A stretch of 5,747 nucleotides of DNA from Terriglobia bacterium (GTDB lineage Bacteria; Acidobacteriota; Terriglobia; UBA7540), in contig JASHTR010000143.1 in NCBI GenBank assembly GCA_030040455.1, positions 1 to 5,747 of the forward strand. Direction: 5' to 3'. A program made the translations under genes and the position numbers. Of the stretch, positions 1-5,004 are shown piece by piece (positions within the stretch are counted from its first letter, which is position 1; each line of letters opens with the position of its first letter). The notes beneath the pieces were generated by a model. That model saw nothing but the letters and a program-made list of their open reading frames with translations. It was not told the DNA's origin and made no database searches.

Positions 1-811
1 CCGGCAGAATACCATCTTCCCGAAAGCTCTCGAGCGAGGTTGCGCCGTGCCGCTTTGAGAGCCGGGCGCGGTCCGGGCCAAGGATCGTCGAGAGATGCCC
101 AAACGCCGGCGGCTCCCAGCCGAAGGCCTGATAGACTGCAAGCTGGCGAGGGGTGTTTGAAATATGATCGTCGCCGCGAATGACGTGGCTGATTTCCATA
201 AGATGATCGTCAACGACGACGGCGTAATTATAGGCGGGGTTTCCATCTGACCGCACAAGGATGGGATCGCCAATCACTTCACCGGAAAAGCGGGTTGGGC
301 CGTGCACGAGGTCGTTCCAGGCAAAGGCGCTCGCCACAATTCTCAGCCGGAGGGCGGCGGGTTCGCCGGCAGCAATCCTCCGTGCGGACTCACCCGAGGA
401 CAGTTTGCGACATTTCCCCGAATACTGCGGCTGCCGCCCTGCCTTGAGCGCTTCCTGGCGCTTGACTTCGAGCTCCTCCGGCGTGCAGAAGCAGTGGTAA
501 GCCCGCTCGGACTCGATCAGTTGCCGGGCGTACCGGGCGTAGTGCTCCTTTCGTTGCGACTGGCGGTAGGGAGCGAAAGGACCACCGCGATCCGGCCCCT
601 CATCCCAGTCCAATCCGAACCATTGGAGGGCCTCCTTCAGCGAGCGCTCGTAGCGCTCCTCGGATCGCTCGACGTCGGTGTCTTCAATCCGTAGCACAAA
701 AACGCCCTGATGATGCCGGGCAAAAAACCAGTTGAATAGAGCCGTGCGAGCGTTTCCAACGTGGACGTCGCCGGTGGGGCTTGGCGCAAACCGAACGCGA
801 ATATCAGACAT
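1..811 (-). CDS. gltX: Glutamyl-tRNA synthetase, N-terminal part (gene continues past the left edge)
   Basis: Class I aminoacyl-tRNA synthetase that attaches glutamate to tRNA-Glu in the cytoplasm. Reading the minus strand from the ATG at 811-809 gives 270 uninterrupted residues to the window edge, a little over half of a usual GluRS of about 470-500 residues. Visible motifs in order: N-terminal strand and HIGH-type signature SPTGDVHVGNART (HVGN at residues 17-20), LRIEDTD (40-46), a zinc-type insertion with C107-x-C109 and Y130/C134, YNYAVVVDDHLM (194-205), IRGDDHISNT (211-220), and the KMSKS-type loop RLSKRHG (250-256, Lys253). The anticodon-binding domain lies outside the window. The start is fixed by the catalytic domain beginning directly at IRVRFAPSPTG. 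Only a weak GGA (minus strand, 819-817) lies upstream as a ribosome-binding site. The gene is divergent from hemB with 35 bp between starts. The fourth zinc ligand, His in the E. coli enzyme after the last Cys, appears as Lys (CRK), so zinc binding is uncertain. Whether it is a discriminating or non-discriminating GluRS cannot be told here. Confidence 0.97.
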   Translation of the reverse strand, partial: MSDIRVRFAPSPTGDVHVGNARTALFNWFFARHHQGVFVLRIEDTDVERSEERYERSLKEALQWFGLDWDEGPDRGGPFAPYRQSQRKEHYARYARQLIESERAYHCFCTPEELEVKRQEALKAGRQPQYSGKCRKLSSGESARRIAAGEPAALRLRIVASAFAWNDLVHGPTRFSGEVIGDPILVRSDGNPAYNYAVVVDDHLMEISHVIRGDDHISNTPRQLAVYQAFGWEPPAFGHLSTILGPDRARLSKRHGATSLESFREDGILP

Positions 812-829
812 AGAAATCCAATGCTGTTC

Positions 830-843
830 TGTATAATTATACA
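830..843. promoter_or_regulatory. Palindromic divergent promoter region: shared -10 element for gltX and hemB
   Basis: TGTATAATTATACA is a perfect 14-bp palindrome in the 35-bp gltX/hemB gap. It contains TATAAT on the plus strand at 832-837 and on the minus strand at 841-836. It is the most AT-rich spot of the gap. Neither strand shows a good -35 hexamer at normal spacing: CATAGA at 809-814 for hemB and ATGGAT (minus strand 864-859) for gltX are poor matches to TTGACA. Taking the usual 6-8 bases from the -10 end to the start site, hemB transcription would begin around 843-846, and gltX transcription around 828-830 with a leader of about 18 bases. It could instead be an operator for a dimeric regulator. 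The palindrome is seen; the promoter role is inferred. Confidence 0.6.
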
Positions 844-846
844 ATC

Positions 847-1821
847 ATGGCTTTTCCAATCCATCGTCCGCGACGGCTGCGCCGCACCGAAGCCTTGCGC
901 GGGCTGGTGCGGGAGACTGCCCTTTCACCGCGCTCGCTCGTCTTTCCCATGTTTGTTTGTCCCGGCGTCGGGGTGAAGGACGAAATCCGCGCGATGCCGG
1001 GAAACTATCGCTGGTCCGTCGATTTGCTCGTGGAAGAATCGAAAGAAGTTTACGGATTGGGGATCCCGGCGGTGATTCTTTTTGGCATCCCGGAGAAGAA
1101 GGACGAGGTTGGCTCCGGCGCTTACGATCCCCAGGGAATCGTTCAGAGGGCCGTGCGCGCGCTCAAGAGGTCCGTTCCGGAGCTGCTGGTGATTTGCGAC
1201 GTCTGCCTGGATGAATACACGGACCACGGCCATTGCGGGGTCATCAAAAATGGCGAGGTGGATAATGACTCCACGCTTGAGCTGCTCGCAAAAACCGCGC
1301 TCTCGCAGGCGGAAGCGGGAGCCGACATGATAGCGCCTTCGGACATGATGGACGGCCGGGTGGGGCGCATTCGCGCCGCGCTCGATGGCCGTGATTTTGA
1401 GAACGTCCCGATTCTCGCCTATTCCGCCAAGTACGCTTCCGCGTTTTACGGCCCTTTCCGCGAGGCTGCCGGCTCCGCGCCTCGTTTTGGCGATCGTAAG
1501 TCCTACCAGATGGATCCCGCCAACCAGCGCGAGGCGCTGCGTGAAATTGCCATGGATATTGAAGAGGGAGCCGACATCATCATGGTGAAACCTGCCCTGG
1601 CTTATCTCGACGTGCTCGCTCTTGCCCGCCGGCAATTCGCTGTGCCTCTGGCCGCCTACCAGGTGAGCGGCGAGTTTTCCATGATCGCTGCCGGGGCCGC
1701 GAACGGCTGGATCGATCGCGAACTCGTGATGATGGAAAGCCTTCTGGCCATCAAGCGCGCTGGAGCGGATTTGATCCTCACCTATTTCGCCAAAGACGTC
1801 GCCCGCATCCTTCGACGCTGA
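847..1821 (+). CDS. hemB: Porphobilinogen synthase (delta-aminolevulinic acid dehydratase)
   Basis: Condenses two 5-aminolevulinate molecules to porphobilinogen, the first step common to all tetrapyrroles (heme, siroheme, cobalamin). It is full length at 324 residues, as usual for the family. Seen: the canonical N-terminus [18 protein letters not shown] (7-24), VFPMFVCPG (32-40), [15 protein letters not shown] (79-93), the metal loop [14 protein letters not shown] (118-131), [14 protein letters not shown] (163-176), and the two Schiff-base lysines K195 (AYSAKYAS) and K248 ([10 protein letters not shown]). The C-terminal YQVSGEFSM (271-279) is also intact. The metal loop has C120 and C130, but Asp122 replaces the middle Cys of three-Cys zinc enzymes. 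The loop therefore lies between the zinc type and the Cys-free magnesium type. The ATG at 847 is the only normal start after the in-frame TAG at 811-813, and the conserved N-terminus needs it. No Shine-Dalgarno sequence precedes it. It is the first gene of a probable operon, 16 bp ahead of rsmB. Confidence 0.97.
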   Translation: MAFPIHRPRRLRRTEALRGLVRETALSPRSLVFPMFVCPGVGVKDEIRAMPGNYRWSVDLLVEESKEVYGLGIPAVILFGIPEKKDEVGSGAYDPQGIVQRAVRALKRSVPELLVICDVCLDEYTDHGHCGVIKNGEVDNDSTLELLAKTALSQAEAGADMIAPSDMMDGRVGRIRAALDGRDFENVPILAYSAKYASAFYGPFREAAGSAPRFGDRKSYQMDPANQREALREIAMDIEEGADIIMVKPALAYLDVLALARRQFAVPLAAYQVSGEFSMIAAGAANGWIDRELVMMESLLAIKRAGADLILTYFAKDVARILRR

Positions 1822-1823
1822 TC

Positions 1824-1829
1824 GGAGAG
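1824..1829 (+). promoter_or_regulatory. Ribosome-binding site of rsmB
   Basis: GGAGAG lies 8 bases before the ATG at 1838, just after the hemB stop (1819-1821). It supports the 1838 start and co-transcription with hemB, because the 16-bp gap has no room for a terminator or separate promoter. Confidence 0.75.
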
Positions 1830-1837
1830 CCCTTGCC

Positions 1838-3196
1838 ATGCCGGTTTCACCTGCCCGCCAGGCGGCGTATGAGATTCTTCACACGGTTGAGACCAGGGGG
1901 GAATTCGCCATCGATCTGCTCGAGGGCCGCCGGTTTTCGGATTTGAAAGAAGCCGACCGCAAGCTGACCATGGAGCTGGTGATGGGAGCCCTTCGCTGGC
2001 AGGGCGACCTCGACTTCCAGATTGAACGACTTTCGGGCCGCCCTTTGAAATATTTCGATCCGGAAGTCAGGGATATCCTGCGCCTCGGTCTCTATCAAAT
2101 CCGGTTTCTTTCCACGATCCCCCAATCCGCGGCGGTGAATGAAGCCGCCGAGCTTGCAAAGGGCGCCCGCAAGTCGTCCGCCGTGGGGCTTGTGAATGCG
2201 GTGCTACGCAAATGTGAGAAGTCCGCTCTCGGTCTTGCCGGAGACGGAACGGTTTCCCGGGAGTATGCTGAAAGCGCTCGCCGTTCTATCCCGGAATGGA
2301 TGAGGGCCCGCTGGGAGCAGAGATATGGAAATGAGGCGACTCGCGCCATCATTCTTCGAAGCCAGGCGATTCCACAAACGTGTCTGCGAGTGCGGGCGGG
2401 AAAAGGCAGCCTGGAAGCAATACAGCGTGAGTTGGCGGCGGAAGGTATTCGAACGCGCCCTGGAAACTTTCAGGAGCGTGTTCTATGGGTGGAGTCTGGA
2501 CGCATCCAATCGTCGTCGGCATGGCGGGAGGACCGGGTGGTGATACAGGACGAGGCTTCGCAACTGGTTGCCAGCCTCTTGCGTCCTGAGCCTGGCCAGA
2601 AGGTGTGCGACCTCTGTGCCGCTCCCGGCATGAAGACGCGCCAGATTGCCGACACCCTTGTAGGTGGCTGCATTGTGGCGTGTGACCGAAGCCTCAGGCG
2701 GATGCGGATCATGAATCGCGTCCGGGGAATGCCGGAAGGCGTGCGCCTCGATGGCGTGCTTCTCGATGCCGCTCTTCCCCTTCCTTTCACCCGGTCTTTT
2801 GACCGGATCCTGATTGACGCCCCGTGTTCCGGCACCGGCACGTTGGCCCGAAACCCGGAAATCAAAAGACGCCTTCAGCCAGAAGACCTTTTGCGTTACG
2901 CGGAGCGCCAGGCTCGGATGCTGAGGCACGGTCTGGATGTGCTTGCGCCCGGCGGCAGGCTGGTTTATTCAACGTGCTCGCTGGAGCCGGAAGAGAACGA
3001 AGAAGTAGTGATGAATGTCTTGAGAGAGAATTCCGGTTGCGTGCAGCTCGCTGCCCCCGCTTTGCATCGGGAGTTTCCAAGACTTGCGCCGCTCATTGAA
3101 GGTTCGGGCTTCTTCCGAACGCTTCCGGGTGTTCATCACATGGATGGCTTCTTCGCCGCGGTGATTGTGCGTAGAGAGGATGTGCATGATTCATGA
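1838..3196 (+). CDS. rsmB: 16S rRNA (cytosine-C5)-methyltransferase, RsmB/Sun type
   Basis: SAM-dependent RNA m5C methyltransferase. RsmB methylates C967 of 16S rRNA in E. coli. The 452 residues are slightly longer than the E. coli enzyme (about 430). The N-terminal NusB-like RNA-binding domain covers about residues 4-130: LVMGALRW (47-54), SAAVNEAAELAK (97-108) and GLVNAVLRK (117-125), the set that separates RsmB from RsmF/RsmN relatives. A linker follows. The methyltransferase domain contains VIQDEASQLV (235-244), SAM motif I CDLCAAPGMKT (257-267), an acidic residue at D283 (ACDRS), motif IV DAPCSGTG (327-334, Cys330) and motif VI YSTCSLEPEENE (377-388). Cys380 is the expected nucleophile and Cys330 the release cysteine. 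Met265 replaces the common second Gly of AAPGGKT, a mild variant. It lies between hemB and an 11-bp-overlapping hydrolase gene. RsmB is the best call because of the NusB domain; exact target specificity is inferred. Confidence 0.95.
   Translation: MPVSPARQAAYEILHTVETRGEFAIDLLEGRRFSDLKEADRKLTMELVMGALRWQGDLDFQIERLSGRPLKYFDPEVRDILRLGLYQIRFLSTIPQSAAVNEAAELAKGARKSSAVGLVNAVLRKCEKSALGLAGDGTVSREYAESARRSIPEWMRARWEQRYGNEATRAIILRSQAIPQTCLRVRAGKGSLEAIQRELAAEGIRTRPGNFQERVLWVESGRIQSSSAWREDRVVIQDEASQLVASLLRPEPGQKVCDLCAAPGMKTRQIADTLVGGCIVACDRSLRRMRIMNRVRGMPEGVRLDGVLLDAALPLPFTRSFDRILIDAPCSGTGTLARNPEIKRRLQPEDLLRYAERQARMLRHGLDVLAPGGRLVYSTCSLEPEENEEVVMNVLRENSGCVQLAAPALHREFPRLAPLIEGSGFFRTLPGVHHMDGFFAAVIVRREDVHDS
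3174..3180 (+). promoter_or_regulatory. Ribosome-binding site deciding the start of the MBL-fold hydrolase gene
   Basis: GAGAGGA sits inside the rsmB 3' end, 5 bases before the ATG at 3186. In-frame alternatives at 3165 (TTG) and 3180 (ATG) either precede or overlap this purine run, so 3186 is preferred. It also makes the protein begin at the family-typical MIHEILQVGP. Confidence 0.65.
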
Positions 3197-3821
3197 AATT
3201 CTTCAGGTCGGTCCCCTGGCGTGCAACTGCTCCATCCTGGCTGAGGAAGCTGGCGGCGATGCGGTCGTGATCGATCCTGGGGATGAAATCGAGCGGGTCC
3301 GCAGGGTTCTCGAAAAGCACAAGCTTGAAGTGAAGGCTATTGTGGCCACGCACGCCCATATCGATCACGTGGGCGGTATCCTGAAGCTGCAGCAGGCGAC
3401 GAGGGCGGCAGTGCTGATGCACGAAGCGGACCTGCCGCTCTACCAGAATCTTGCCATGCAGGCTCGGTGGCTGGGCGTCGAGCCGCCCGGCATTGTGACG
3501 GTGGATCAATTCTTGAAGGCGGGGGACGTGGTCCGCGCGGGCGCGCTTTCGCTTCAAACGCTCGAGACGCCGGGCCATTCTCCGGGCAGCATTTCTCTCT
3601 ATTTACCGGGCGGGGAAGCCCGAATCTTGAGCGGTGACACGCTCTTTCACGGCAGCATTGGACGGACCGATTTATGGGGAGGTGATTACGACCAGATTCT
3701 TCGCTCGATCCGGGAAGCGCTCTTTCAACTTCCTGACGTCACTCCGGTTTATCCCGGTCACGGTCCCTCCACCAGTATAGGTGAGGAGCGCGAGTATAAT
3801 CCATTTCTTCGGAAGTTATGA
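3186..3821 (+). CDS. MBL-fold metallohydrolase, YcbL/glyoxalase II-like
   Basis: Small cytoplasmic metallo-beta-lactamase-fold hydrolase of 211 residues with no signal peptide. The two-metal site is complete: THAHIDH (55-61; H56, H58, D60, H61), H131 in ETPGHSPG, the bridging D151 in LSGDTLF and H192 in YPGHGPST. The opening strand VGPLACNCSIL (8-18), FHGSIGRTDL (154-163) and the C-terminal GEEREYNPFL (199-208) are typical of the YcbL branch of the glyoxalase II family. That branch lacks the long C-terminal helical domain of classical glyoxalase II, consistent with this short length. Likely chemistry is hydrolysis of a thioester such as S-lactoylglutathione, but other thiols or thioesters are possible in organisms without glutathione. 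The start codon lies inside rsmB (11-bp overlap), so translation is probably coupled to rsmB. An inverted-repeat-rich gap of 193 bp follows. Family is sure; substrate is not. Confidence 0.92.
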   Translation: MIHEILQVGPLACNCSILAEEAGGDAVVIDPGDEIERVRRVLEKHKLEVKAIVATHAHIDHVGGILKLQQATRAAVLMHEADLPLYQNLAMQARWLGVEPPGIVTVDQFLKAGDVVRAGALSLQTLETPGHSPGSISLYLPGGEARILSGDTLFHGSIGRTDLWGGDYDQILRSIREALFQLPDVTPVYPGHGPSTSIGEEREYNPFLRKL

Positions 3822-3834
3822 TCTTTACCGGTGC

Positions 3835-3852
3835 GCCGTCGTCTTCGACGGC
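3835..3852. repeat. Short perfect hairpin, 14 bases after the MBL-fold hydrolase stop
   Basis: GCCGTCG (3835-3841), a four-base loop TCTT, and CGACGGC (3846-3852) form a perfect 7-bp stem. No T-run follows (AATGACGGGG), so it does not fit a classical intrinsic terminator. It could still contribute to 3'-end formation or mRNA stability of the hemB-rsmB-hydrolase transcript. It lies just outside the larger composite element at 3861-3954 and may or may not be part of it. Confidence 0.6.
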
Positions 3853-3860
3853 AATGACGG

Positions 3861-3954
3861 GGTAGCCGCGACGAATTTGCCTTTCAATTCGTCGTGGGCT
3901 TTACGTGTCCCACGGGGAACGCCCACGGCGAGAAAAACACTCGCCGTGGCTACC
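3861..3954. repeat. 94-bp composite palindromic element (REP/BIME- or MITE-like)
   Basis: The element is bounded by GGTAGCCGCG (3861-3870) and CGTGGCTACC (3945-3954), inverted repeats matching at 9 of 10 positions with the mismatch a G-T wobble. Inside are two strong hairpins. The left one pairs 3864-3877 with 3886-3900: 14 pairs, one a G-T wobble, with one bulged base and an 8-base loop TGCCTTTC. The right one pairs CCACGGCGAG (3923-3932) with CTCGCCGTGG (3940-3949): 10 perfect pairs and a loop AAAAACA. A CCACG/CGTGG core occurs four times, at 3893-3897, 3910-3914, 3923-3927 and 3945-3949, in alternating orientation, so other foldings are possible. No protein is credible here. The layout resembles intergenic palindromic elements dispersed in bacterial genomes, but only one copy is in view. 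A structured RNA or transcription terminator is an alternative, though no T-run follows either hairpin. The structure is certain; the mobile-repeat interpretation is inference. Confidence 0.6.
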
Positions 3955-3989
3955 ACTCCCACCCGCGGCCGGTGATGGGACATGGCCGC
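3904..3989. repeat. Further inverted repeats upstream of the glucokinase gene
   Basis: TGTCCCA (3906-3912) pairs with TGGGACA (3976-3982), extendable by a G-T and a C-G pair to 3904-3984. This encloses the right hairpin of the composite element. A competing stem, GCGGCC (3965-3970) with GGCCGC (3984-3989), overlaps the same right arm. Both end before the glucokinase ribosome-binding site, whose GGTGA begins at 4004, so direct masking of that site is not evident. The repeats are seen; function is unknown. Confidence 0.45.
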
Positions 3990-3998
3990 CGCGAAATC

Positions 3999-4009
3999 AG
4001 GAAGGTGAG
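3999..4009 (+). promoter_or_regulatory. Ribosome-binding site of the glucokinase gene
   Basis: AGGAAGGTGAG is a purine-rich Shine-Dalgarno region whose GGTGA (4004-4008) stands 6 bases before the ATG at 4015. It supports that start. No convincing promoter could be picked out in the 193-bp gap upstream, so it is open whether this gene is transcribed alone or by read-through. Confidence 0.75.
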
Positions 4010-4014
4010 ACCAC

Positions 4015-4998
4015 ATGGCACGGAAAAAAGAAATCATGGTTGGGATCGATCTGGGTGGCACCAGCGTTAAAGCCCTGGCCGTAAACCGCAAGAACAGTGT
4101 TTTGGCGACGGAAAAGAAAAAAACGGAGGCTGGGTCGAATGCCAAGGGCGTGATTCAAGAGATTGCCAGCTTGGTGGAGAAAACCGCGAAGGCGGCCGGG
4201 ATGAAAGTCAAAGCGCTGGCCGCAGTGGGCATCGGGGCGCCGGGAGCCATTGACGTGCGACGCGGGGTGGTGGTGGAAGCGCCGAACCTCGGCTGGAAAA
4301 ATGTGCCTCTGGGTGGAGAACTCAAAAAGTATCTTGGCGTGCCTGTCGTTTTAGACAACGACGTGAATGTGGGAGTCATTGGCGAGCACGCATTAGGCGC
4401 TGGCGAGCGCGTCGACGGATTGGTGGGCATTTTCGTGGGCACCGGTATTGGTGGGGGCATCATTTCCAAGGGCGAGATCTACGAGGGCAGTAACGGCTGG
4501 GCTGGTGAGGTGGGCCATACGGTTATTTTAATGGACGGTCCCGCGTGCAGTTGTGGCCGCCGCGGGTGTGCCGAAGCCCTCGCCAGCCGCACCGCCATGG
4601 AACGCGACGTGCGTGACGCCATCAAATCCGGCCGTAAGAGCGCGATTCCGCGCATCATGAAAGAGCGCGGCAAGGATCGCATCACCAGCAGCGTCATCCA
4701 GGCAGCGCTGGCGGAAAAGGATCCGGTGATGATGGAGGTCATGGAGCGCGCACAATACTGCCTTGGCATCCTGGTGGCGAACGTCGTAAACACGTTGGAC
4801 CCGGAGCGCGTGGTGATTGGCGGAGGCATCGCTGAGCGGCTCGGCAAGGATTTCACAAACCCGATTCGCCGCACCGCGTATGAATACTTTCTGCATCCAC
4901 AGACTGCGAAACGCACACAGATCGTCCCCGGCTCGCTGGGAGATAACGCTGGCGCGTTAGGCGCCGTTGTGCTGGCGCGCCAGCGGCTGGGGCTGTAG
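4015..4998 (+). CDS. glk: ROK-family glucokinase
   Basis: ATP-dependent sugar kinase, most likely phosphorylating glucose to glucose 6-phosphate in the cytoplasm. It is full length at 327 residues. Seen in order: phosphate-binding loop GIDLGGTSVKA (10-20), GIGAPGAID (72-80), APNLGWKN (89-96), the catalytic loop LDNDVN (113-118, Asp116 as base), GTGIGGGII (142-150), and EVGH (165-168, His168). The ROK zinc signature CSCGRRGCAE follows (178-187; C178, C180, C185 with H168), then the C-terminal VVIGGGI (266-272). There is no N-terminal helix-turn-helix, which argues against the ROK transcriptional repressors (NagC/Mlc). Glucose is the commonest substrate for proteins of this shape, but other hexoses such as fructose, allose or N-acetylmannosamine are possible. 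It stands alone between the repeat-rich gap and a convergent phosphoesterase gene whose stop is 6 bp away. Confidence 0.92.
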   Translation: MARKKEIMVGIDLGGTSVKALAVNRKNSVLATEKKKTEAGSNAKGVIQEIASLVEKTAKAAGMKVKALAAVGIGAPGAIDVRRGVVVEAPNLGWKNVPLGGELKKYLGVPVVLDNDVNVGVIGEHALGAGERVDGLVGIFVGTGIGGGIISKGEIYEGSNGWAGEVGHTVILMDGPACSCGRRGCAEALASRTAMERDVRDAIKSGRKSAIPRIMKERGKDRITSSVIQAALAEKDPVMMEVMERAQYCLGILVANVVNTLDPERVVIGGGIAERLGKDFTNPIRRTAYEYFLHPQTAKRTQIVPGSLGDNAGALGAVVLARQRLGL

Positions 4999-5004
4999 CC
5001 TCCG

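Noticed and set aside
302..694. A 130-codon plus-strand open frame opposite gltX.
   Set aside because: It lies wholly within gltX coding sequence, whose motifs (HVGN, IEDTD, zinc-type insertion) are clear on the minus strand. The plus-strand translation is low-complexity and unrecognisable.
925..1839. A 304-codon open frame on the minus strand, almost exactly opposite hemB.
   Set aside because: The translation (for example [20 protein letters not shown]) has no recognisable domain, and it mirrors the codon bias of hemB. hemB on the plus strand is unambiguous, with complete catalytic motifs.
3795..3800. TATAAT near the 3' end of the MBL-fold hydrolase gene as a glucokinase promoter.
   Set aside because: It falls on the Tyr-Asn codons of the conserved EREYNPFL ending. 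There is no -35 match at normal spacing (CCAGTA at 3772-3777), and the glucokinase start is more than 200 bp away.
3835..3852. The 7-bp hairpin after the hydrolase gene as an intrinsic terminator.
   Set aside because: The bases after the stem are AATGACGGGG, not a T-run. It is kept only as a hairpin of unknown role.
3825..4145. A 106-codon minus-strand open frame spanning the intergenic repeat and the 5' end of the glucokinase gene.
   Set aside because: More than half of it is formed by the palindromic element, and the rest is the shadow of the glucokinase N-terminus. No domain and no plausible start context were seen. Such frames are often mis-called over repeats.
4971..4984. Perfect 14-bp palindrome GCTGGCGCGCCAGC near the end of the glucokinase gene, considered as a terminator or operator.
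   Set aside because: It is formed by ordinary GC-rich Leu-Ala-Arg-Gln codons. As a hairpin it has only 5 pairs around a CGCG loop, and no T-run follows.
4015..4998. The ROK protein as a NagC/Mlc-type transcriptional repressor.
   Set aside because: The phosphate-binding loop DLGGTSVK begins at residue 12, leaving no room for an N-terminal winged helix-turn-helix. The catalytic Asp116 is present.
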